NCBI GenBank assembly: GCA_951800685.1
Contig: CATOJY010000038.1
Location: 1 to 33,589, forward strand
Length of the DNA: 33,589 nucleotides
Source of the DNA: an uncultured Lachnospiraceae bacterium
GTDB lineage: Bacteria > Bacillota > Clostridia > Lachnospirales > Lachnospiraceae
Reading direction: 5' to 3'
Shown: positions 14,760 to 23,432 of the stretch, in pieces
How positions within the stretch are numbered: the first letter of the stretch is position 1
How the letters are laid out: each line of letters opens with the position of its first letter
The notes under the pieces: model-generated
The model's input: only the letters and a program-made list of their open reading frames with translations
The model's database searches: none
Told to the model about the DNA's origin: nothing
Position numbers and translations under genes: made by a program

Positions 14760-15911
14760 ATGAGATATCCAAAATTTTTGAGAGAAAATGGATCCATTGC
14801 ATTTGTAGCACCCTCATTCGGGTGTGCGACCGAACCTTATAAGAGCGCTTTTATTAATGCACAGGAAAAGTGGCGTAAACAAGGATATTTACTGGAATTT
14901 GGACCGAACTGTTACGCGGCTGAAGGGGTGGGGATCAGCAGTACGCCGGAGAAATGTGGGGAAGAATTGACAACGTATTACTGTAGCACAACAAGCGATT
15001 GCATAATTTCCTGCGGCGGTGGAGAATTGATGTGTGAAATATTAGATTATGTAAACTTTGATAAGTGTAAGGAAACGCCTGCAAAATGGTATATGGGATT
15101 CTCCGATAATACAAACATGACCTTTCTCTTGCCAACTTTATGTGATACAGCTGCTATTTATGGTCCATGTGCGGCAGCTTTCGGTATGGAACCCTGGCAT
15201 CCGTCTCTGGAAGACGCCATGATGCTGCTGCAGGGACAGAAATTGACAATGCAGGGATATGATCGATGGGAGAAAGAGTCACTCAAAGGGGAAGAGGATC
15301 CCTATGCACCGTACAATCTTACTGAAACATCTGTTATAAAATATATTTTGCCAGATGGGAGAACGAATATAGAAAGTTTAAGCGTAGAAAAAGAGGAGCA
15401 GATGGATTATGTGGGCAGTATAGCCATGAAAGATGGTCACCACAATGACATTTTTCCAGAAGATGGGATGAGAAAAACGGATGCTATTGAATTTGAGGGC
15501 AGACTTTTGGGTGGTTGTATGGACTGCCTGGTAAATCTGTTGGGAACCAAGTATGACCATGTTGTAGAATTTATAGAACGCTATAAAGAGGATGGCATTA
15601 TATGGTTTCTGGAATCTTGCGAACTAAATCTAATGAGTATCAGGCGAGCTATGTGGCAGATGGAACATGCAGGATGGTTTCGCTATTGTAAAGGTTTTCT
15701 GATTGGACGTCCTTATACAGGCATGTATGAGAAAGAATTTGGTATTGATCAATATCAGGCGGTATATGAGATGTTGAGGAGCTATCATGTTCCAGTTCTG
15801 ATGGATTTGGATATTGGCCATTATCCGCCCATGATGCCATTAGTCTGTGGCAGCATGGCAAAGGTTGTCAGTGATGGGAAGACCTATCGTGTTGAGATGG
15901 AGCTGAGATAA
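14760..15911 (+). CDS. LD-carboxypeptidase-family peptidase S66
   Basis: Family S66 enzymes remove the terminal D-amino acid from muropeptide tetrapeptides in cell-wall recycling; a related branch (MccF) cleaves microcin C-type nucleotide peptides. The catalytic triad is visible: S115 in MGFSDNTN, E285 in FLESCE and H354 in LDIGHYPP. The 383-residue length is longer than E. coli LdcA (304) owing to an insertion at about 160-240, so an MccF-like specificity cannot be excluded. ATG 14760 follows AAAGGAAAGGAAG; an upstream in-frame extension to 14694 is AT-rich leader. There is no signal peptide, so it acts in the cytoplasm. Confidence 0.85.
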   Translation: MRYPKFLRENGSIAFVAPSFGCATEPYKSAFINAQEKWRKQGYLLEFGPNCYAAEGVGISSTPEKCGEELTTYYCSTTSDCIISCGGGELMCEILDYVNFDKCKETPAKWYMGFSDNTNMTFLLPTLCDTAAIYGPCAAAFGMEPWHPSLEDAMMLLQGQKLTMQGYDRWEKESLKGEEDPYAPYNLTETSVIKYILPDGRTNIESLSVEKEEQMDYVGSIAMKDGHHNDIFPEDGMRKTDAIEFEGRLLGGCMDCLVNLLGTKYDHVVEFIERYKEDGIIWFLESCELNLMSIRRAMWQMEHAGWFRYCKGFLIGRPYTGMYEKEFGIDQYQAVYEMLRSYHVPVLMDLDIGHYPPMMPLVCGSMAKVVSDGKTYRVEMELR

Positions 15912-16114
15912 TGAGAAGCGAGAAGTGTACAAAGTCCTATGCCGGTCTATGCCTAAAAAACGAGTGTTACAGGTAAGAATTTGTATGTCATTGGATGTCA
16001 TAAAAAGATATCCAGTAGTAGCGTATGTATATGATCAGAATAAATAGCAAGCGAAATTAGAAGAGAATATATAGAGTGTTATTTGAATTAGGATTTAATA
16101 AATGGAGGAACGCT

Positions 16115-16303
16115 ATGATGCCAAAAGACCCTGTTATGTTATTGAGTTTTATCAATCTGAAACTTCGGGATTATTTTAGCAGTTTGGAAGTGCTCTGTGA
16201 AGAGATGGATGTGGAACAGAGAGAAATCGTGGATAAATTATCAAGCATTGGTTATCGGTATGACCAGGGAAAAAACCAGTTTATTCCGTCTGGAATTGAA
16301 TGA
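16115..16303 (+). CDS. DUF4250 domain protein
   Basis: The 62-residue protein matches the DUF4250 pattern throughout: PKDPVMLLSFINLKLRDYFS at the start, then LEVLCEEMD, and YRYDQGKNQF at the end. Its function is unknown. GGAGG (16104-16108) lies 6 bases before ATG 16115; a second ATG follows at once. It stands alone about 200 bases after the LD-carboxypeptidase and 107 bases before the next gene. The gap 15912-16114 contains only a weak 8-bp hairpin (15992-16014). Confidence 0.85.
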   Translation: MMPKDPVMLLSFINLKLRDYFSSLEVLCEEMDVEQREIVDKLSSIGYRYDQGKNQFIPSGIE

Positions 16304-16410
16304 TGGGTTTAAAGAAAGTGCCTATTATAGATATCCTGTTGAAATAATAGCATAGGATATCAAATTCGGCAGTTTTGCAGTTTGGATGGAGAGTAAGAGG
16401 GATCAAGAGT

Positions 16411-17982
16411 ATGCGGAAAGAGATTAAAATTACAGTAGTTTCTCATGACGATAAAGTGAATATAGGCGCAGAAGAAAAATGGGATATTCTTGCTATTCTG
16501 ACACATGATTCTTCGATGACGGTTATGTCAACTCTATTAAAAAGCGGCCTGATCAGCGGTAGTTTATGTGGTGGAAGAGGCGATTGTGGGAAGTGCCGGG
16601 TGCAGTTTATGAAAGGGGGGCCAGTGCCGACAGCACTGGAACGCAGTGTTATAGAAGCAGAGGAACTACGCCAGGGATATCGCCTGTCATGCTTTGCGAG
16701 ACCAAAAGACGATTGTGTCATCAGGTTAGCTTTGGTAGATGAGCCTAAAATTTCGATTATTTCGCATATGATAGAGATGCCGCAAAAAAATGACCAAATT
16801 AGTCAACGAAATGGGATGACTATATATCGAAAATCAGGTGTTCCAGAGATGGACGAGAAATTAGGGGCGACAGACGCAATAATTGCAGTTGATCTTGGAA
16901 CCACAACAGTTGCTATGCAGTTTATGGATATCTCAACAGGATGCGTACTGGATACTTTCTGTGAAATGAATCCTCAAAGATGTTATGGAGCGGATGTTTT
17001 ATCAAGGATTAAGGCATCTTGTGAGGGACATAGGGAAGAATTAAAGCGTATGTTATTTAATCTGCTGGAGCGAGGTGTGAAACAATTTAGTGCCTTGGGT
17101 GCCAATATAAGGGGTATGTGTATCGCTGGCAATACGACGATGGAACATTTACTTGTGGGATATGATGTGTCATGTTTAGGAATCAGTCCATTTACTCCGG
17201 TTGAGATCGGTTTACAGGAGTACAAGCAGCCTGGCTGGGATTTTCCAGCCTGGCTGGTGCCCGGTATCAGTACTTTTGTAGGCGGGGATATTGTAGCAGG
17301 GATTTATGCCTTGGACATGTTCCCGGAAGGCGGGCTGCAAGATACAGTACTTTTGATTGATCTGGGAACGAATGGTGAGATGGCCATGACAGATGGAAAA
17401 CGAATGGTTGTGACGGCAACAGCGGCAGGGCCTGCTTTTGAGGGAGGTGCAGGTATGATAGGCAGTGATATGGTAGCTAATATTGCGTCGCTGTTACAGC
17501 AGGGGATTTTAGATGAAACCGGACTGCTGAAGGAACCTTATTTTACGGAAGGCATTGATGTGGGCAGACCAGCTGTAAGGATGCGGAATAAAGAGATTAG
17601 GGATTTGCAAATGGCTAAGGCAGCGGTCCGCGCGGGAATAGAGATTTTATGGAAAAAAGTAGGATGCCCGCAGATCAAACATGTCTATTTAGCGGGTGGA
17701 TTTGGATATTATCTTGATGTAGAAGCGGCATTTCAGATAGGATTACTGCCAGAATACATGCATGGTAAAGTATCCGCAGTAGGTAATACATCCCTGGCTG
17801 GTGCGTATCGTATCGGATGTGATTTATTAAATGGGAAAATGGAAAAGAAAAAGATAGAGGAAAAATTAGAAACCGTTCTCAGTATCAATCTCGCAGAACA
17901 GGAGGAATTTGAGGCGCTGTATGTCCGGTATATGGATTTACAGAGAAGTGATTTTTGTGAAGGGCAAAGCGGCGCTGTATGA
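16411..17982 (+). CDS. Ferredoxin-ASKHA protein, RamA-like corrinoid-enzyme activator (DUF4445)
   Basis: These proteins reductively activate corrinoid proteins using ATP. The 523-residue protein starts with a 2Fe-2S domain whose ligands are C53, C59, C62 (CGGRGDCGKC) and C94 (RLSCFA). The C-terminal two thirds form an actin-like ATPase domain, with AIIAVDLGTTTVAMQF near 156-171, LLIDLGTNGEMAM and a late YLAGGFGYYLD motif. ATG 16411 follows AGAGGG at 9 bases; a 12-codon extension to 16375 has no ribosome site. No corrinoid protein or methyltransferase gene is nearby, so its client is encoded elsewhere. The family assignment is strong; the client is unknown. Confidence 0.85.
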   Translation: MRKEIKITVVSHDDKVNIGAEEKWDILAILTHDSSMTVMSTLLKSGLISGSLCGGRGDCGKCRVQFMKGGPVPTALERSVIEAEELRQGYRLSCFARPKDDCVIRLALVDEPKISIISHMIEMPQKNDQISQRNGMTIYRKSGVPEMDEKLGATDAIIAVDLGTTTVAMQFMDISTGCVLDTFCEMNPQRCYGADVLSRIKASCEGHREELKRMLFNLLERGVKQFSALGANIRGMCIAGNTTMEHLLVGYDVSCLGISPFTPVEIGLQEYKQPGWDFPAWLVPGISTFVGGDIVAGIYALDMFPEGGLQDTVLLIDLGTNGEMAMTDGKRMVVTATAAGPAFEGGAGMIGSDMVANIASLLQQGILDETGLLKEPYFTEGIDVGRPAVRMRNKEIRDLQMAKAAVRAGIEILWKKVGCPQIKHVYLAGGFGYYLDVEAAFQIGLLPEYMHGKVSAVGNTSLAGAYRIGCDLLNGKMEKKKIEEKLETVLSINLAEQEEFEALYVRYMDLQRSDFCEGQSGAV

Positions 17983-18041
17983 TTTAAGGATAAGTTAAGC
18001 TTGCGCAAGGTTTTATTTAAGATATAGATGTTATTCTTGTT

Positions 18042-18060
18042 TTAACAGCAAAACTGTTAA
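18042..18060. repeat. 7-bp inverted repeat between the ASKHA gene and the DUF975 gene
   Basis: TTAACAG (18042-18048) and CTGTTAA (18054-18060) with a CAAAA loop. The plus strand has no T-run after it but a T-run before it, so it would be a better terminator on the minus strand. It could be an operator. Confidence 0.5.
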
Positions 18061-18107
18061 GAAAAAGCAATTTTGACCACATAGATAAATAGCATCTGTA
18101 ATAGTAA

Positions 18108-18119
18108 GGGGGGGGGGGG
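18108..18119 (+). repeat. Run of twelve G directly before the DUF975 start
   Basis: Twelve consecutive G end 4 bases before the ATG at 18124, in the place of the Shine-Dalgarno sequence. Such a tract is prone to strand slippage and to sequencing error. Confidence 0.9.
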
Positions 18120-18123
18120 AATC

Positions 18124-18888
18124 ATGTGGACAAGAAAAGAATTAAAGCAACAGGCAAAGGAAGCTTTACAAAGGAATTATTGGAAAAGTGTATTGGTGAC
18201 GCTTTTACTGTTGTTTTTGAGTGGTAACTGGTTCGGGAGTATTACTTCCTCGATGTCAGATGGTATGGTTGCAGAAGTGGAATCGCCCGTTTTCGATGAT
18301 TGGGAAGAGACAGAGGAATTCCAGATGGATTTGCAGGATGAGACTATACAGGATCTGGAGAATGAAAATATAATAATTGGCGTTATTGTTACGGCTGTTG
18401 TTTTTCTTATCATATTTTTTTTGGTATTAGGAGCAATTCTAGTGTATGAAATTTTTATTGAACTTCCTGTGATTGTTGGGGCGAATCGTTTTATGTTGAA
18501 AGGGATAGAAGGTAAAGGAGAGGTACGAGAGCTTGCTTACGCTTTCGATCATTCTTATAAAAATGTTGTAAAAGTCATGTTTCATACAGAATTATCGATC
18601 TTCCTTTGGTCAATGTTATTTGTGGTTCCAGGAGTTTATAAGCAGTATCAGTATCGTATGGTTGAATTTATACTGGCAGAACAGCCAGATTTGTTTTATA
18701 AAGAGGCGATGCAAAGAAGTAAGGATATGATGAATGGTGAGAAATGGAAAGTTTTTGTGCTGGACCTTTCCTTCGTTCTGTGGGAAATTGTTAGTGTGAT
18801 GACATGTGGGATAGCACATGTTCTGTATGTAGCACCGTATAAATATCTGACCAATGCGGCATTGTACCGCAGGCTCTGTGGAAAATAG
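18124..18888 (+). CDS. DUF975 family integral membrane protein
   Basis: The 254-residue protein starts with the family signature WTRKELKQQAKEALQRNYWKS and has membrane segments at about 22-40, 83-112, 150-170 and 210-236. A strongly acidic outside or inside loop (residues 50-82, many E and D) lies between the first two. The function of the family is unknown. The ATG lies 4 bases after a G12 run that replaces the normal ribosome site. It precedes the two-component genes by 220 bases without a terminator; the gap 18889-19108 holds no gene. A link to envelope stress sensing is possible but rests only on position. Confidence 0.85.
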   Translation: MWTRKELKQQAKEALQRNYWKSVLVTLLLLFLSGNWFGSITSSMSDGMVAEVESPVFDDWEETEEFQMDLQDETIQDLENENIIIGVIVTAVVFLIIFFLVLGAILVYEIFIELPVIVGANRFMLKGIEGKGEVRELAYAFDHSYKNVVKVMFHTELSIFLWSMLFVVPGVYKQYQYRMVEFILAEQPDLFYKEAMQRSKDMMNGEKWKVFVLDLSFVLWEIVSVMTCGIAHVLYVAPYKYLTNAALYRRLCGK

Positions 18889-19108
18889 GTTGAAAGAACA
18901 GATGTTTTTCAATTTTCTATTTAAGCAGTATCGCAAGCGGGATTGTAATATGCATGAGAGCTAGAGTGGATATGATGGTAGGGATGCAGAAAATACAGAA
19001 CATATGGAATGTAATTTAGAAAAGAACTATAAAGAATGATAAGAAACAGATATATAAAGAACAGGGACAAACGGCGATTAAAAGGAAGACGGAAAGCAGG
19101 TTGAAGAG

Positions 19109-19807
19109 ATGGGATATAAAATTCTGATTGCGGATGATGAAGCGGAAATCAGAGAGCTTCTGCGCTTATATCTGGAGAAAGATGGCTATGAAGTGCTGGA
19201 AGCAGCTGATGGGATAGAAACAATGGCAAAGGTTAAGAAAGAGCAGCCAGATTTATTGATCTTAGATATTATGATGCCAGGGCTTGATGGATATCGAGTG
19301 CTACGAAATATTAGAGAAGACAATAATATACCGGTAATTATGTTATCAGCGAAAGATACCAATGCTGACAAGATATTGGGACTTGATTTGGGAGCTGATG
19401 ATTATATTACGAAGCCGTTTGAACCATTAGAAGCGGTAGCCAGAGTCAGCTCCAATATTCGGAGATTTTACGCATTAGGGGCGGGAAAAGACATGCAAAC
19501 CAAAGTAAAGGAGCTGTGGGTCGGAGACTTGTGTCTTGATGCAGAAGCTTGCCTTGTGTATCAAGGGGATGAGAAGATTGAGCTGACTTCTATTGAATTC
19601 AAGATTTTGAAAATGTTCATGGAGGAGCCTGGAAAAGTATTCACCAAGCAGCAGATCTACGAATATGCGTGGGGAGATGAATATATGATGTCTGACAATA
19701 GCGTGATGGTTGGCATTTCCAAACTGCGCACGAAGTTAGAACAGAGTGGAAGGGAATACATTAGCACAATAAGGGGATTAGGATATCGTCTTGATAAACA
19801 GGAGTAG
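19109..19807 (+). CDS. OmpR/PhoB-family response regulator
   Basis: The 232-residue protein has a receiver domain with acidic pair D9-D10, phosphoacceptor D53 in LILDIMMPG, and K102 in YITKPFEP. A C-terminal winged helix (about 130-230) has the typical KIELTSIEFKILKMFMEEPG and IRGLGYRLD segments. It should bind promoter DNA as a dimer when phosphorylated by the kinase encoded 12 bases downstream. The VanR-like sequence style is common in Lachnospiraceae. The targets are not visible; the deacetylase gene next to the pair is a candidate. Confidence 0.93.
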   Translation: MGYKILIADDEAEIRELLRLYLEKDGYEVLEAADGIETMAKVKKEQPDLLILDIMMPGLDGYRVLRNIREDNNIPVIMLSAKDTNADKILGLDLGADDYITKPFEPLEAVARVSSNIRRFYALGAGKDMQTKVKELWVGDLCLDAEACLVYQGDEKIELTSIEFKILKMFMEEPGKVFTKQQIYEYAWGDEYMMSDNSVMVGISKLRTKLEQSGREYISTIRGLGYRLDKQE

Positions 19808-19819
19808 AGAGAAAAACAA

Positions 19820-20980
19820 ATGGATGACAAGAATAAAGTTGGAACAAGGAAATCTCTCAAATGGTTTCTGATTAGGCGTTTTCTAATTATAATGTTCTTG
19901 ATCTATGTAAGTGAAGAATTAATTGCTATTTTTTATGATAAACTGTCGACGGTCATATCGGCAGCTTTAGCAAATTGGCATATTTCGGTCAGTGCAGGAG
20001 GCAATCCTGTTTCATTTACGTTGCAAATGTTATTGTATTCTATGGCAACGCTTCTTCCAAGCACAATATCCGGATATGTACAGGGAATTATCGGCAAATG
20101 GATGGGAGATTCCATGCGGATCGCGGTGACTTCACCACTGTTTAAAGGAAGGTGGGGAATTATCCTGCGGATTGTAGTGATTGTTATTCTGCTTATAACG
20201 CTATTGATCAGTCTGCTACCTTGGCTGCTTGGCGCATTCTATTACTATTGGATAGTGACTAAAAAAGTCAATGAACTGATAGAGGAGGAGAAAGCGCAGC
20301 AGCTTGTCTATGACCAGCAAAGAAATCTTCTGTTATCTGATATTGCCCATGATATCAAGACGCCTCTTACAACCTTGTGCGGCTATAGCAAAGCTTTGCA
20401 GGATGATTTGGTGGAAGAGGCGAAGCAAAGGGAGTACCTGGAGGCAATTCATACCAAGTCCATGCGGATGAATGAACTGCTCACACTGTTATTTGAGTAT
20501 ATCAAAATGGACAGCAGTGGTTTTGAACTGCATAAGGAGATAGGAGAGGTTGGGGAACTTCTCAGAAAGTGTGTAGCGGCGCTTTATACAGATTTTGAAG
20601 AGAAAAATATAACGTTAGATATTAATATATCTGAAGAATCTATGCCATACCAGATGGATAAAGTTCAGATGACACGTGCAATCACTAATTTATTGAATAA
20701 TACGATCCGTTATGGTAGAGAAGGCGGCAGTGTGTTGGTGCATCTGGAAGACTATGTGATCACAGTGGCGGACGATGGCATGGAGATTGATAGAGAATTT
20801 GCAGAACATATTTTTGAACCTTTTAGAAGAGCTGACAAGGCGCGCAGTACTGTAGGGGGCAGTGGTTTAGGACTGAGTATTGCATACAAAATTGTGCAGA
20901 TGCATGGTGGGGAGTTATTGTTGAGGCTTGACTATGGACAAGGATATACGAAGGCCTTTCAGATTTTACTCAAGGATTAG
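19820..20980 (+). CDS. Membrane sensor histidine kinase
   Basis: The 386-residue protein has membrane segments near 17-38 and 112-145, with a 70-residue part between them that includes a further weakly hydrophobic stretch. The dimerisation domain has H177 in DIAHDIKTPL, and the ATPase domain has the N-box (NLLNNTIRYG), VADDGMEI and GGSGLGLSIAYKI. All kinase motifs are present. It follows its response regulator closely and must be cotranscribed. The short extracytoplasmic region lacks a recognised ligand domain, so it may sense through the membrane or through a partner such as the upstream DUF975 protein; that is conjecture. Confidence 0.92.
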   Translation: MDDKNKVGTRKSLKWFLIRRFLIIMFLIYVSEELIAIFYDKLSTVISAALANWHISVSAGGNPVSFTLQMLLYSMATLLPSTISGYVQGIIGKWMGDSMRIAVTSPLFKGRWGIILRIVVIVILLITLLISLLPWLLGAFYYYWIVTKKVNELIEEEKAQQLVYDQQRNLLLSDIAHDIKTPLTTLCGYSKALQDDLVEEAKQREYLEAIHTKSMRMNELLTLLFEYIKMDSSGFELHKEIGEVGELLRKCVAALYTDFEEKNITLDINISEESMPYQMDKVQMTRAITNLLNNTIRYGREGGSVLVHLEDYVITVADDGMEIDREFAEHIFEPFRRADKARSTVGGSGLGLSIAYKIVQMHGGELLLRLDYGQGYTKAFQILLKD

Positions 20981-21123
20981 TTGGAATACGGCTGTTATTG
21001 ATTGTGATGTTGTTTTAAAATACTGTTGTTGAGGTTTATGCCATATAGCTGCGTCTCTTTACTGTCCTAATAGCATATATATCACATAGAATGATCCGAT
21101 AGAAGTAAGGATGGTGTGATAGA

Positions 21124-21813
21124 ATGGGTGCAGTGAAGAGAATCATAAATACCAGAATAATAAAAACGAGTGTACTTTTACTATTTGTTTTTGGCATATC
21201 CATAATGGCAGTTATGAATGATAGAATGGCGGCAGTCGCAGCCAGCGAGATAGAAGACAGTAAGAAGATAGCGATTACCTTTGATGATGGACCACATCCC
21301 TATTATACAGAACAGCTTCTGGATGGATTGAAGGAAAGGGGTGTTAAGGCAACTTTTTTTGTGACAGGAATGCATGCAGAGCAGTACCCGGAAGTGATCC
21401 AGCGCATGTCTGAGGAAGGTCATCTGATTGGTAACCATACTTACAGTCACTTACAGTTGAGTAACGGCAACAGCGAGGTATTTAAAGAAGAATTGATTCG
21501 GACGAACGAAGCGATCGAGCAGCTGACGGGACAGGAGGTGCAGTATGTGCGGCCGCCCTACGGGACCTGGGATAAGAAATTCGAGAAGGAGCTGAACATG
21601 TTTCCGGTATTATGGACCGTTGATCCTTTGGATTGGTGCAGTGATAACGTATCTGGTATTGTACAGAAAGTAATCTCGAAAGTAAAAGAAAATGCGATTA
21701 TTCTGATGCATGATGAATATAAATCCACAGTAACAGCAGCACTGCAGATCATTGATGAGTTAAGAGAGCAAGGGTATGAGTTTGTGACAGTGGATGAATT
21801 GTTATTAGATTAG
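21124..21813 (+). CDS. Membrane-anchored polysaccharide deacetylase (NodB domain)
   Basis: These metal-dependent enzymes remove N-acetyl groups from peptidoglycan, chitin-like or other surface sugars. The 229-residue protein has an N-terminal anchor or signal (about 14-31) and an outside NodB domain. TFDDGPHP has D54 and D55, GNHTYSH has metal ligands H105 and H109, RPPYG lies at 143-147, WTVDPLDW and ILMHDEY give D167 and H196. All five family motifs are intact. The ATG follows GTGTGATAGA, a poor ribosome site. It lies 143 bases after the histidine kinase with no terminator between. A terminator follows at 21835-21878. Confidence 0.92.
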   Translation: MGAVKRIINTRIIKTSVLLLFVFGISIMAVMNDRMAAVAASEIEDSKKIAITFDDGPHPYYTEQLLDGLKERGVKATFFVTGMHAEQYPEVIQRMSEEGHLIGNHTYSHLQLSNGNSEVFKEELIRTNEAIEQLTGQEVQYVRPPYGTWDKKFEKELNMFPVLWTVDPLDWCSDNVSGIVQKVISKVKENAIILMHDEYKSTVTAALQIIDELREQGYEFVTVDELLLD

Positions 21814-21834
21814 CTGTGTTATTTTGGGTATATT

Positions 21835-21878
21835 ATGGCCTGCTGTATTCCTTATTTTGGATATGGCAGGCCATTTTA
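21835..21878 (+). terminator. Hairpin terminator after the deacetylase
   Basis: ATGGCCTGCT (21835-21844) pairs with GGCAGGCCAT (21865-21874), with further partial pairing inside, followed by TTTTA. Confidence 0.65.
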
Positions 21879-21983
21879 GGTGTATGGTGGGTAAAGGATC
21901 CCTAATATCTGGAAGAGAGAAAGGCATATGAGGATGTTATGTATATAAAAGAGCGTAGATGGTTCTGTGGACAAAAGTGGAAG

Positions 21984-22012
21984 TTGCGGTTTTTTGCGTA
22001 AAATGGTATGAT
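21984..22012 (+). promoter_or_regulatory. Candidate promoter of rarA
   Basis: TTGCGG (21984-21989), a 17-base spacer, TATGAT (22007-22012), about 80 bases before the rarA ATG. The -10 box is good, the -35 box only fair. Confidence 0.4.
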
Positions 22013-22094
22013 AAAAGCTAAGTGTCTGCCTATACAGACATGAGTAGTAACGAACCACAATATATAGATACAAGCAAGGTACAGGAACTATATT

Positions 22095-23432
22095 ATGGAT
22101 CTATTTGAATATATGCGAAGTGCAAATCAGGAGAAGGAATCTCCGTTAGCAGCCAGGCTGCGTCCTGTTACATTGGATGAAGTGGTAGGCCAGCAGCATA
22201 TTATTGGGAAAGACAAGCTGCTTTACCGTGCGATCAAGGCAGATAAGCTCAGTTCGATTATTTTTTACGGCCCTCCAGGAACCGGTAAGACAACACTTGC
22301 CAGGGTGATTGCCAATACGACCAGCGCAGAGTTTACACAGATCAATGCAACCGTCGCCGGTAAGAAAGACATGGAGGAAGTGGTGGCAAAAGCCAAAGAG
22401 CTAAGAGGGATGTATGGGAAGAAGACCATACTGTTTATCGATGAGATCCACCGCTTTAACAAGGGACAGCAGGATTACCTGCTTCCTGTGGTGGAGGACG
22501 GCACATTAATCTTGATCGGTGCCACTACGGAGAACCCCTATTTCGAGGTGAATGGGGCGTTACTCTCTCGTTCAGCGATATTTGAGTTACATCCGTTATC
22601 TACAGAGGATATCAAGGAACTGATTCAGAGAGCAGTGAATGACCAGGACAAGGGTATGGGTGCCTATGACGCAGTAATCGACGAGGATGCTGTAGATTTT
22701 CTGGCGGAATTGTCCGGCGGTGATGCCAGACATGCGTTGAATGCAATAGAACTTGGAATAATGACAACGGAGCGCAGTGAAGATGGCAGGATCCATATCA
22801 CGCTGGCGGTAGTGCAGGAATGTATTCAAAAGCGAGTGTTACGCTATGATAAGTCGGGAGACAGTCATTATGATACAATATCAGCTTTTATCAAGAGTAT
22901 GCGTGGGTCTGATCCGGATGCAGCAGTGTATTATTTGAGCCGTATGTTATATGCAGGAGAGAATGTGGCTTTTATTGCCAGACGTATTATGATCTGCGCA
23001 TCGGAGGACGTTGGAAATGCGGATCCGATGGCGTTATGTGTGGCAGTTAATGCGTCGTTGGCAGTGGAGCGGGTAGGGATGCCAGAGGCGCAGATTATTC
23101 TGTCGCAGGCAGTTGCCTATGTAGCGAGTGCGCCCAAGAGCAACGCCGCCTGCAATGCAGTTCTCTGGGCGATGGAGACTGTAAAGCAGACTGGGAATCT
23201 GCCCATACCTGCGCATCTGCAGGATGCACATTATAAAGGAGCTGTGAAATTGGGAAGAGGAACTGGTTATAAGTATGCACATGATTATCCCAACCATTAT
23301 GTGAAGCAGCAATATCTGCCCTATGAATTGAATGGCAAGGAATTCTATCAGCCTACTGGGAATGGCTATGAGGCTAAAATTAGAGAACATATGAAACGTA
23401 TAAAGGAAGAGGCAGCCCATGACATCGAATAA
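22095..23432 (+). CDS. rarA: Replication-associated recombination protein A (RarA/MgsA AAA+ ATPase)
   Basis: RarA is an AAA+ ATPase related to clamp loaders that acts at stalled replication forks. The 445-residue protein has PLAARLRPVTLDEVVGQQHI at 17-36, Walker A GPPGTGKT at 59-66, Walker B ILFIDEIHRF with D116 and E117, sensor region IGATTENPYFEVN, and the C-terminal tetramerisation half with DPDAAVYYLSRML and ARRIMICASEDVG. Length matches the family. Its last 14 bases overlap the next gene, so translation of the DUF5722 protein is probably coupled to it. Confidence 0.95.
   Translation: MDLFEYMRSANQEKESPLAARLRPVTLDEVVGQQHIIGKDKLLYRAIKADKLSSIIFYGPPGTGKTTLARVIANTTSAEFTQINATVAGKKDMEEVVAKAKELRGMYGKKTILFIDEIHRFNKGQQDYLLPVVEDGTLILIGATTENPYFEVNGALLSRSAIFELHPLSTEDIKELIQRAVNDQDKGMGAYDAVIDEDAVDFLAELSGGDARHALNAIELGIMTTERSEDGRIHITLAVVQECIQKRVLRYDKSGDSHYDTISAFIKSMRGSDPDAAVYYLSRMLYAGENVAFIARRIMICASEDVGNADPMALCVAVNASLAVERVGMPEAQIILSQAVAYVASAPKSNAACNAVLWAMETVKQTGNLPIPAHLQDAHYKGAVKLGRGTGYKYAHDYPNHYVKQQYLPYELNGKEFYQPTGNGYEAKIREHMKRIKEEAAHDIE

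Noticed and set aside
15992..16014. Possible terminator after the LD-carboxypeptidase gene
   Set aside because: The 8-bp stem has no T-run after it, so it is too weak to call.
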